Assembly: GCA_003242525.1 (NCBI GenBank)
Contig: QGUU01000209.1
Span: forward strand, 1 to 5,315
DNA from: Pseudomonadota bacterium
GTDB taxonomy: Bacteria; Pseudomonadota; Alphaproteobacteria; Rhizobiales; Rhizobiaceae
Length of the DNA: 5,315 nt
Direction of reading: 5' to 3'
Part shown: positions 1 through 5,315 of the stretch, piece after piece
Position numbering within the stretch: position 1 is the stretch's first letter
Layout: each line of letters opens with the position of its first letter
Made by a program: the position numbers and the translations under genes
The notes under the pieces: generated by a model
Told to the model about the DNA's origin: nothing
What the model saw: only the letters and a program-made list of their open reading frames with translations
The model's database searches: none

Positions 1-1129
1 GATAAGAGAGAGGGTTTTGCCCCCGGGGGGGGGGGGGTGCGATCAGCCAGACCGAGAAGCCGACGCCGGGAATGGGTTCCCTGGCCCCCAGCAGGGTCAG
101 CAGTCGGTCATAGCGGCCGCCGCCGGCCAGGGCGCGCTCACCAGGTCCGATAGCGATTTCAAACACGAGTCCCGTGTAATAGTCGAGCGGGCGGCCGAAG
201 GCGGCATCATAGCGGATAGAATCGAGCGGCAGGCCGTGACGCGCCATGGCATCGGCCCGTGCGGAGAAGTCTGCCAGCGCCATGTCGAGTGATAGGCCGG
301 CCTTGTCGGAAAATATTTGCAGCGATGTCACGGCCTCGGCAAGTGGCACGTCTATGGCAAGAAAGTGCTGCAGTGCCGAGAACGCCTCGTCGGATAGTCG
401 CACTGAACGCAGTTGCGCCTTCTCCACAAGGCGGCGCGCAATGTCGGCAGCTGTCCGGCCGGCCGTCGCGGGCAGGCCCGCCTTTTCCATGCCTGCAGCG
501 ATATGCGCAGTCAGGGCTTCAAGGTCTCCGTCCAGCGCCATCATCGCCACAGGCTGCGGCAAGGCTGCGTTACGCGGCGGATTTGCCAGGTCGGCTAACG
601 CCGTTTCCAGCATGGCATGCGAACCGAAGGCGCGGGCGAGGCGCATGCGCCATCCACGCGGCAGGCCGAGTGCGGCAAGCACGGCCTCGAACAGGCTCTG
701 ATCGCCAAGCGTGACGAAAAGCGGCCTGCCTGGCAGGACGCGCGCCAAGAGCGCATATGCGTCCGCCACGGAACGGGCATCGGCGGCCGCCATGTCTGTC
801 TCGCCAAGATCCTCGATGCCGGCCTGGAAGAACTCGTTCGCGCCGTCCCGTCGCTGGCGGAACACTTCGCCAAGATACCCATAGCGGCGCGGCGTGCCGG
901 CCTTGGCCGCTATATGGTCAAGGCACACGGGAATGGTGAACTCGGGGCGGAGGCACAGCGTTTCGCCGGTCTCGCTCTCGGTAAGAAAGATGCGGCGGCG
1001 CAGGTCCTCTCCCGCCATGTCGAGGAATGGGTTGGCCGGCTGGAGCACCGGCACCTCCACCGGTGCGGCACCGCGCTCCGCCAGCAGGGCGGCAATGTCA
1101 GCCGCAAAGGCAGGCAGCCGGCCGCTCAT
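1..1129 (-). CDS. hisZ: ATP phosphoribosyltransferase regulatory subunit HisZ, 3' end off the window
   Basis: HisZ is a catalytically inactive paralogue of histidyl-tRNA synthetase. It binds short-form HisG in the cytoplasm to make the active, histidine-regulated ATP phosphoribosyltransferase, the first enzyme of histidine synthesis. The frame from the ATG at 1129 gives 376 residues with no stop before the left edge. Visible class II synthetase-like elements are LRPEFT (60-65), a motif-2 region YGYLGEVFRQR...NEFFQAGIEDLG (83-109), DYYTG (316-320) and GGGRYD (336-341). Nothing resembling the HisRS anticodon-binding domain follows, which separates it from hisS next door. The start is supported by AGGG seven bases upstream. 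Length already matches the family (roughly 370-390), so only a few residues should be missing. The last residues after VGFSVWL (about 363 on) are encoded by a poly-C run and do not look like a normal HisZ end; they are probably corrupted. It lies 124 bases behind hisS on the same strand, and the pair is probably co-transcribed. Confidence 0.93.
   Translation of the reverse strand, partial: MSGRLPAFAADIAALLAERGAAPVEVPVLQPANPFLDMAGEDLRRRIFLTESETGETLCLRPEFTIPVCLDHIAAKAGTPRRYGYLGEVFRQRRDGANEFFQAGIEDLGETDMAAADARSVADAYALLARVLPGRPLFVTLGDQSLFEAVLAALGLPRGWRMRLARAFGSHAMLETALADLANPPRNAALPQPVAMMALDGDLEALTAHIAAGMEKAGLPATAGRTAADIARRLVEKAQLRSVRLSDEAFSALQHFLAIDVPLAEAVTSLQIFSDKAGLSLDMALADFSARADAMARHGLPLDSIRYDAAFGRPLDYYTGLVFEIAIGPGERALAGGGRYDRLLTLLGAREPIPGVGFSVWLIAPPPPRGQNPLSY
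20..37. repeat. C5-G13 homopolymer tract in the 3' end of hisZ, probable sequence artefact
   Basis: Five C (20-24) are followed directly by thirteen G (25-37). On the coding strand of hisZ this is a run of 13 C encoding four prolines and part of an arginine codon. Homopolymers this long are rare in conserved housekeeping genes of high-GC alphaproteobacteria. The tract sits within 40 bases of the window end, where a collapsed or low-quality contig end would lie. The residues it encodes do not fit a HisZ C-terminus. I read it as an assembly or base-calling artefact rather than biology. Confidence 0.65.
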
Positions 1130-1136
1130 CACCGCA

Positions 1137-1140
1137 CCCT
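1137..1140 (-). promoter_or_regulatory. Ribosome binding site of hisZ
   Basis: On the minus strand AGGG is followed by seven bases and then the hisZ ATG. This supports ATG 1129 as the start. The rest of the 124-base hisS-hisZ gap shows no gene and no convincing terminator, in keeping with read-through from hisS. Confidence 0.5.
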
Positions 1141-1253
1141 GCCTTGCGTTGGTTCCTCGCCACGATCCGGGCGCGCGCGGCAGGCGAGGGGCGCGGCCGG
1201 GAAGAGCGCCTTACCTTCAAGCCTGCCGGTGCAGATTTCCGCCGAACCGGGCA

Positions 1254-2765
1254 TCAGGCGCGATCCCTGGCCCGCTCTGCCGCTTGCGCTTCCAGGACCT
1301 TGCGCACCTCGGCCACGAGATCCGCTTCTTTTACGGTGATCTGCCCGGGTCGCGCTTCCTTGTATTCGGCATGGTCGGCAATGGCGGCGGCCTGACGTGC
1401 GCCTTCGATAAGATCCTTGATCTGCACGACCCCTTCCTCGCGCTCGCTGGAGCCCTGGATGACGGCAACTGGCGAGCCGCGACGGTCGGCATATTTGAGT
1501 TGCGCCTTCATGCCCGCGCCGCCGAGATACATTTCGGCGCGGATGCCGGCCTGCCGAAGGTCCGACACCATTTTCTGGTAGCGGCCGAGGCTTTCGGTGT
1601 CTCTGTCCATGGCGAGCACCACGACCGGCGCGATCACGTCCGACATGTCGAGCTTGCCGAGGTTCTTCAGCGCCGTCATCAACCTGGAGACGCCAATGGA
1701 AAAGCCTGTGGCCGGCACGGGTTCGCCGCGGAAGCGTGATACCAGCCCGTCATAGCGGCCGCCGCCGCCAACCGAGCCGAAGCGCACGATCTGGCCTTCC
1801 TCGTTGGGAATTTCTGCGAGCAACTCCGCCTCATAGACCGGGCCGGTGTAATATTCGAGGCCGCGCACGACTGAGGGATCAATGTTTACCCGACCGTCAT
1901 CATAACCGGCGGCCGCGATCATGGCAGCTATGTCGGCCAGTTCCTGGACGCCGTCCTCTCCGCGCGAAGAACCGGAAACGGCCGATCTCATTGCATGCAG
2001 CTTGTCAGCCGCGCTGCCATCGGAGGTAGCCGTAAGCAACAGCACCCTGTCGGCCTGGCTCTCATCGAGCCCCGCGCCCTTGGTGAAATCTCCGCTTTCG
2101 TCCAGGCGTCCCTTGCCGAGCAGGTCGCGCACGCCATCCACGCCCACCTTGTCCAGCTTGTCTATGGCGCGCAGCACGGTGAGCCGGCGGCCGGCGTTCT
2201 CTTCGCCGCCCAGGCCAATCGCCTCTAGAACGCCATCCAGAACCTTGCGGTTGTTCACCCGGATGACATAGTCGCCGCGCTGGATGCCGAGCGCCTCCAT
2301 CACGTCGGCCATCATCATTGCCATTTCGGCATCGGCGGCCACGCCGGGCGTGCCGACCGTGTCGGCATCGAATTGCATGAACTGGCGGAAGCGGCCCGGG
2401 CCTGGCTTCTCGTTGCGGAACACCCAGCCCGACCGATAGCTGCGGAAAGGCTTGGGCAGCCGCTCGTAGTTTTCCGCCACGTAGCGAGCCATCGGCGCGG
2501 TGAGGTCGTATCGCAGCGAGAGCCACTGTTCGTCGTCGTCCTGGAAGGAGAACACGCCTTCGTTCGGCCGGTCCTGGTCTGGCAGGAACTTGCCGAGAGC
2601 ATCGGTGTATTCGATCAGCGGCTGGTCTACCGGCTCGAAGCCGTAAAGCTCATAGACCTCCTTGATCCGGGCCATCATCCTGTCGACCGCCCGAATGTCC
2701 TCTGCTCCGCGGTCGATGAAACCACGCGGCAGGCGCGCCAGCATCCTTTGCGATTTTTCGGCCAT
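1254..2765 (-). CDS. hisS: Histidine--tRNA ligase (histidyl-tRNA synthetase), alphaproteobacterial type
   Basis: Charges tRNA-His with histidine using ATP; cytoplasmic, class IIa, essential. The 503-residue frame runs from ATG 2765 to TGA 1254-1256. In order it shows the N-terminal RLPRGFIDR (11-19), [12 protein letters not shown] (84-95), motif 2 with its ATP-contacting arginine and the [15 protein letters not shown] segment (107-138), an insertion domain (about 205-285), the histidine-specific RGLEYYTG (301-308), GGGGRYDG (333-340), motif 3 GFSIGVSRL (354-362) and a C-terminal anticodon-binding domain (about 378-460) ending in an Ala/Arg-rich tail. E. coli HisRS is about 424 residues, so this is the longer alphaproteobacterial form. 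Motif 2 reads [12 protein letters not shown], where canonical bacterial enzymes have RQFHQ followed by a different stretch. This fits the divergent lineage that recognises tRNA-His lacking the usual G-1. The Shine-Dalgarno sequence is weak, but the N-terminus aligns well with the family start. It is divergent from the DRL-like operon and upstream of hisZ. Confidence 0.97.
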   Translation of the reverse strand: MAEKSQRMLARLPRGFIDRGAEDIRAVDRMMARIKEVYELYGFEPVDQPLIEYTDALGKFLPDQDRPNEGVFSFQDDDEQWLSLRYDLTAPMARYVAENYERLPKPFRSYRSGWVFRNEKPGPGRFRQFMQFDADTVGTPGVAADAEMAMMMADVMEALGIQRGDYVIRVNNRKVLDGVLEAIGLGGEENAGRRLTVLRAIDKLDKVGVDGVRDLLGKGRLDESGDFTKGAGLDESQADRVLLLTATSDGSAADKLHAMRSAVSGSSRGEDGVQELADIAAMIAAAGYDDGRVNIDPSVVRGLEYYTGPVYEAELLAEIPNEEGQIVRFGSVGGGGRYDGLVSRFRGEPVPATGFSIGVSRLMTALKNLGKLDMSDVIAPVVVLAMDRDTESLGRYQKMVSDLRQAGIRAEMYLGGAGMKAQLKYADRRGSPVAVIQGSSEREEGVVQIKDLIEGARQAAAIADHAEYKEARPGQITVKEADLVAEVRKVLEAQAAERARDRA

Positions 2766-2816
2766 GCGGTTGTTGCCCGTTAAAGGTGGTGTCCGTGGCT
2801 GGGTCGTGCCGGCCGC

Positions 2817-2839
2817 CGCGGAGGTTCAAAGCCCCCGCG
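2817..2839 (-). other. Possible leader hairpin upstream of hisS
   Basis: On the minus strand CGCGGGGG (2839-2832) can pair with CCUCCGCG (2824-2817) around a 7-base loop CUUUGAA: eight pairs including one G-U. The G-U pair makes the structure better on the hisS strand than on the plus strand, where it becomes an A-C mismatch. It lies about 50 bases upstream of the hisS start. No U-run follows, so it is not an intrinsic terminator. It matters only if hisS transcription begins upstream of 2839, which I cannot show; in this GC-rich DNA it may be chance. Confidence 0.25.
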
Positions 2840-2888
2840 TCCTAGCCGATGGCGCTTTCAGCGGCAAGGGTCGTGCGCAGCCGGCAAG

Positions 2889-2943
2889 GTTCACCCGCAG
2901 ACATGATGTGAACATTGCTATTGATTGAAAGACATATGTTCAC
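2889..2943. promoter_or_regulatory. Putative operator cluster: three GTTCAC/GTGAAC half-sites
   Basis: GTGAACAT (2908-2915) and its exact reverse complement ATGTTCAC (2936-2943) form an 8-base perfect inverted repeat with a 20-base gap. A third half-site GTTCAC lies at 2889-2894, inverted relative to the middle one. The right-hand copy overlaps the perfect palindrome ACATATGT (2932-2939). The two main sites bracket the candidate -35 and sit just before the candidate -10 of the rightward operon, a layout typical of repression. GAACA/TGTTC half-sites are common for DeoR- and SorC-type sugar regulators, but no regulator gene is visible here, so the binding protein is unknown. Confidence 0.45.
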
Positions 2944-2949
2944 TAGTAC
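2921..2949 (+). promoter_or_regulatory. Candidate sigma-70 promoter of the DRL-like/E1 operon
   Basis: TTGATT (2921-2926) and TAGTAC (2944-2949) are separated by 17 bases. The -35 matches consensus at four of six positions and the -10 at three of six. Local AT content is clearly higher than in the flanking coding DNA. Transcription would start near 2956, giving a leader of under 20 bases that still contains the GGGAG ribosome binding site. The weak -10 fits a regulated promoter. Confidence 0.35.
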
Positions 2950-2962
2950 GGAGAGGGTAATC

Positions 2963-2967
2963 GGGAG
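2963..2967 (+). promoter_or_regulatory. Ribosome binding site of the DRL-like gene
   Basis: GGGAG is followed by six bases and then ATG 2974, which fixes the start. A second purine-rich stretch, GGAGAGGG (2950-2957), is too far upstream to serve this ATG. Confidence 0.6.
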
Positions 2968-2973
2968 TCTGCC

Positions 2974-4293
2974 ATGAGCATCAATGTCGCCCCCATCGGG
3001 CTTGCCCGGGAACTGAAGGAACGGCAGGCATCGGGCAAGCCGATCCGCATCGGCCTCATCGGATCGGGCGAGATGGGTACCGATATCGTCACCCGCGTTG
3101 CCCATATGGACGGCATCGAGGTCGGCGCCATTGCGGAATTGAAGCTGCCCAATGCGCTCAAGGCCGTCGAGATCGCCTATCAGGAGAAGGGGCACGCCAG
3201 GGAAGTCTCCACCGCTTCCGCCATGACCGAGGCGATGGAGGGCGGCAAGATTGCCGTCACGGACGATGCCGAGCTTGTCATCGGCAACGACCTGATCGAC
3301 GTCGTGATCGATGCCACCGGCGTGCCCGCAGTCGGGGCCGAGATAGGCCTGAGAGCCATGGAGCACGGCAAGCACCTGGTGATGATGAATGTCGAGGCCG
3401 ATGTCACCATCGGCGCCTATCTCAAGGCCGAAGCCGAGAGGCTTGGCGTCACCTATTCGCTCGGCGCCGGCGATGAGCCCTCGGCCTGCATGGAACTGAT
3501 CGAGTTCGTCTCGGCCATGGGCCACCCCATCGTCGCCGCGGGCAAGGGCAAGAACAATCCGTTGAATGTCGATGCCACGCCGCCCGACTATGAGGAGGAG
3601 GCGCATCGCCGGAACATGAACGTGCGCATGCTCGTCGAGTTCGTCGATGGCTCCAAGACCATGGTCGAGATGGCTGCCATCGCCAACGCCACCGGCCTGG
3701 TGCCTGACCGGCCAGGCATGCACGGCCCCTCCGCCACGCTCGGCGAATTGTCGAAGACGCTGATTCCGCAGAAGGACGGAGGCGTCCTGTCGAAGGTCGG
3801 CGTGGTCGACTATTCAATCGGCAAGGGCGTGGCCCCTGGTGTTTTCGTTATCGCAGACATGTCGCATCCGCGCATTACGGAGCGCATGGAAGATCTGAAA
3901 ATGGGCCAGGGCCCATACTTCACCTTCCACCGGCCCTACCACCTGACTTCGCTGGAGGTGCCGCTCACCTGCGCCCGCGTCGTGCTTCACGGCAAGGCCG
4001 ACATGGTGCCGCTGGCAAAGCCGGTGGCCGAAGTCTGCGCCGTCGCCAAGAAGGATCTCAAGCCCGGCGACACGCTCGATGCCATAGGCGAATATTGCTA
4101 CCGCGCCTGGATCATGACCGCGCCGGAAGCGCGCGCGGCGAAGGCCATTCCCTGCGGCATGCTGCAGGGGGGCTCGGTAACGGCGCCGATCAGGAAGGGC
4201 GAACTCATCACCTATGCCAATGCCGCTGTGAAGCCCGGCTCGAAACTTGCCGAGCTGCGCGCGCGCCAGGACAGGCTCGTCTACGGAGAATGA
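2974..4293 (+). CDS. DRL-like (DXR-like) NAD(P)-dependent oxidoreductase with C-terminal SAF domain
   Basis: A 439-residue cytoplasmic protein with no signal peptide or membrane segment. It opens with a Rossmann fold: IRIGLIGSGEMG contains the dinucleotide-binding GxGxxG (30-35), and the second strand ends in AIAE (52-55). A homoserine-dehydrogenase-like core follows with KHLVMMNVEAD (133-143), GAGDEPSA (164-171) and GKGKNNPLN (190-198), the conserved blocks of the DRL family. The C-terminus (about 350-430, with KKDLKPGDTLD and RKGELITYANA) is a SAF domain. In Brucella abortus a DRL protein replaces the canonical DXR and converts 1-deoxy-D-xylulose 5-phosphate to 2-C-methyl-D-erythritol 4-phosphate with NADPH. 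Many relatives are untested paralogues, often annotated as homoserine dehydrogenase-like or SAF-domain protein, and may act on other sugars. Its stop abuts the start of a TPP-dependent E1 alpha gene, so the two are probably translationally coupled, and the short regulated-looking promoter suggests inducible expression. Family is fairly certain; substrate is not. Confidence 0.85.
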   Translation: MSINVAPIGLARELKERQASGKPIRIGLIGSGEMGTDIVTRVAHMDGIEVGAIAELKLPNALKAVEIAYQEKGHAREVSTASAMTEAMEGGKIAVTDDAELVIGNDLIDVVIDATGVPAVGAEIGLRAMEHGKHLVMMNVEADVTIGAYLKAEAERLGVTYSLGAGDEPSACMELIEFVSAMGHPIVAAGKGKNNPLNVDATPPDYEEEAHRRNMNVRMLVEFVDGSKTMVEMAAIANATGLVPDRPGMHGPSATLGELSKTLIPQKDGGVLSKVGVVDYSIGKGVAPGVFVIADMSHPRITERMEDLKMGQGPYFTFHRPYHLTSLEVPLTCARVVLHGKADMVPLAKPVAEVCAVAKKDLKPGDTLDAIGEYCYRAWIMTAPEARAAKAIPCGMLQGGSVTAPIRKGELITYANAAVKPGSKLAELRARQDRLVYGE

Positions 4294-4299
4294 ATGATG
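4285..4299 (+). promoter_or_regulatory. Ribosome binding site and coupled stop/start junction
   Basis: GGAG (4285-4288) lies inside the last codons of the DRL-like gene. The TGA at 4291-4293 is followed immediately by ATG 4294 and a second ATG at 4297. Spacing from GGAG is five bases to the first ATG and eight to the second, so either could be used. The zero-base junction indicates one transcript and probable re-initiation by terminating ribosomes, tying the amounts of the two proteins together. Confidence 0.6.
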
Positions 4300-5315
4300 G
4301 CTAGAGCCTCGGGATCGGTCGTGGGCGAGCGGGCGAATCTGCCATTTGCCTACCGGCAATATTCGCCCGATCAACTACGCGAGGTCCTGCGCAAGATGTA
4401 TCTGATCCGCCGCTTCGAGGAAGGGGCGGAAGACAGCTACATGCGCGGGCTGGTGCACGGCACCATGCACCTTTCCATTGGCCAGGAGGCGAGCGCGGTT
4501 GGCATCTGCATGCCTCTCACCGATGCCGACCAGATCACCTCCACCCATCGCGGCCACGGCCACTGCATCGCCAAGGGCGCGGATGTGAAGAGGATGTTTG
4601 CCGAGTTCTTCGGCAAGACGACAGGCTATTGCAAGGGCCGGGGCGGTTCCATGCACATAGCCGACGTTACCAAAGGCAATCTCGGGGCCAACGGCATCGT
4701 TGCGGGTGGCATTCCGATCGCAGTGGGTGCAGCCCTCTCCGCCAAGAAGATGAAGACCGGAAAGGTGGTCGTCTCCTTCTTCGGTGACGGAGCCAACAAT
4801 GAGGGCGCGTTCCACGAATCGTTGAACATGGCATCGATCTGGAAGCTGCCGGTGATTTTCGTGTGCGAGAACAACGGCTACGGCATGTCGACCTCGACCG
4901 CCCGTTCCACCGCAGTGCGGGACATCGCCGATCGTGCAGCCGCCTACGCCATGCCCGGCGTCATCGTCGACGGAAACAATTTTTCCCAGGTGGCCGAAGC
5001 CTCGCACATTGCAGTGGAGCGGGCGCGGCGCGGCGAGGGGCCGACGCTCATTGAAAGCAAGACATACCGCTACCGGGGGCATTCAAAGAGCGACCGCAAC
5101 CGTTACCGCACGAGGGAGGAGATCGAGGACTGGATGACCAACCGTGATCCGATCAGCCTCTTCGAGAAGGAACTGCTCGAATTCGGCGTCATCGATCAGG
5201 CTGGGATAGAGGCGGTTCGGGCAACGGTGGGGAAGGAGAACGCGGACGCGGTTGGATTTGTCAGGCAAAACCCGATTGCCACGCCCGCCGAACATGAACT
5301 CTTACTTTACACGCA
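4294..5315 (+). CDS. Thiamine-diphosphate-dependent dehydrogenase E1 alpha subunit (AcoA/PdhA-like), 3' end off the window
   Basis: The alpha subunit of a heterotetrameric E1 that decarboxylates or cleaves its substrate on thiamine diphosphate and passes the acyl group to a lipoyl E2. It starts at ATG 4294 (or 4297) and gives 340 residues without a stop. Visible are HLSIGQEASAVG (59-70), STHRGHGHCIAKG (83-95), CKGRGGSMH (113-121), the TPP/Mg motif GDGANNEG...ENN (164-194) and the loop YRYRGHSKSDRNRYR (258-272). THRGHGH rather than the TYR form suggests the acetoin-dehydrogenase (AcoA) branch more than classical PDH. The loop has HSKSDR where HSMSDP is usual. Family length is about 320-345 and the end, TPAEHELLLYT, resembles the usual C-terminal stretch, so few residues should be missing unless it is fused to a beta subunit, as some rhizobial homologues are. 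A partner E1 beta and E2 are expected to the right. A physiological link to the upstream DRL-like enzyme is likely; the substrate is unknown. Confidence 0.9.
   Translation, partial: MMARASGSVVGERANLPFAYRQYSPDQLREVLRKMYLIRRFEEGAEDSYMRGLVHGTMHLSIGQEASAVGICMPLTDADQITSTHRGHGHCIAKGADVKRMFAEFFGKTTGYCKGRGGSMHIADVTKGNLGANGIVAGGIPIAVGAALSAKKMKTGKVVVSFFGDGANNEGAFHESLNMASIWKLPVIFVCENNGYGMSTSTARSTAVRDIADRAAAYAMPGVIVDGNNFSQVAEASHIAVERARRGEGPTLIESKTYRYRGHSKSDRNRYRTREEIEDWMTNRDPISLFEKELLEFGVIDQAGIEAVRATVGKENADAVGFVRQNPIATPAEHELLLYT

Noticed and set aside
20..37. Poly-G/C tract as a phase-variation switch in hisZ
   Set aside because: hisZ is a housekeeping biosynthetic gene, the tract sits at the sequence edge, and the flanking residues do not fit the family. 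An artefact is simpler.
1155..1189. Inverted repeat CCTCGCC...GGCGAGG between hisS and hisZ as a terminator
   Set aside because: Seven pairs with a 21-base GC-rich gap and no T-run; expected by chance at this GC content. hisS and hisZ are probably co-transcribed.
894..1739. Plus-strand open frame (281 codons) across the hisZ-hisS junction
   Set aside because: Antisense to the ends of two well-supported genes, with Arg/Ala-rich translation and no family resemblance; a shadow frame.
2839..2867. Minus-strand TTGCCG-17-TAGGAC as the hisS promoter
   Set aside because: Only weak matches (4/6 and 3/6), and similar combinations are easy to find in this region. It would also start transcription inside the candidate leader hairpin. 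Not strong enough to list.
2766..2900. Histidine attenuator leader peptide or T-box upstream of hisS
   Set aside because: No run of histidine codons and no T-box-like conserved sequence or terminator was visible on the minus strand.
2842..3723. Long minus-strand open frame (293 codons) opposite the DRL-like gene
   Set aside because: It is antisense to a clearly conserved protein, has low-complexity His/Gly/Asp-rich composition, and no recognisable domain; a shadow of GC-rich codon usage.

Overview
The window looks like chromosomal DNA from a GC-rich alphaproteobacterium, probably of the Hyphomicrobiales (Rhizobiales: Mesorhizobium/Brucella-like). The evidence is the hisS-hisZ gene pair, the alphaproteobacterial form of the histidyl-tRNA synthetase, and a Brucella-type DXR-like (DRL) protein. 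This is read from protein motifs; no database search was run.

Left half, minus strand (about 1-2765): hisS (histidyl-tRNA synthetase, complete, 503 residues) is followed after 124 bases by hisZ (regulatory subunit of ATP phosphoribosyltransferase). hisZ is nearly complete and runs off the left edge. Its last codons pass through a run of 13 G preceded by 5 C, which looks like a sequencing or contig-end artefact, so the true C-terminus is uncertain. In this clade hisG often follows hisZ and would lie beyond the left edge.

Middle (2766-2973): a 208-base divergent intergenic region. On the hisS side it holds a possible leader hairpin. On the other side it holds a cluster of GTTCAC/GTGAAC half-sites around a candidate promoter, which suggests that the rightward genes are under a dedicated regulator.

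Right half, plus strand (2974-5315): a two-gene operon with no intergenic space. The first gene encodes a 439-residue Rossmann-fold NAD(P)-dependent oxidoreductase of the DRL/homoserine-dehydrogenase-like type with a C-terminal SAF domain. The second encodes a thiamine-diphosphate-dependent 2-oxoacid/acetoin dehydrogenase E1 alpha subunit (AcoA-like), cut by the right edge close to its expected end.

The most interesting point is this pairing. DRL of Brucella interconverts 1-deoxy-D-xylulose 5-phosphate (DXP) and 2-C-methyl-D-erythritol 4-phosphate (MEP). DXP carries the same methyl-ketone plus alpha-hydroxyl group as acetoin, which AcoA-type E1 enzymes cleave. The operon could therefore encode a catabolic, reversed MEP-type route for methyl-branched sugars, or an alternative DXP-forming/using module. 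This is inference.

No tRNA, rRNA, insertion sequence, CRISPR array or prophage gene was seen.
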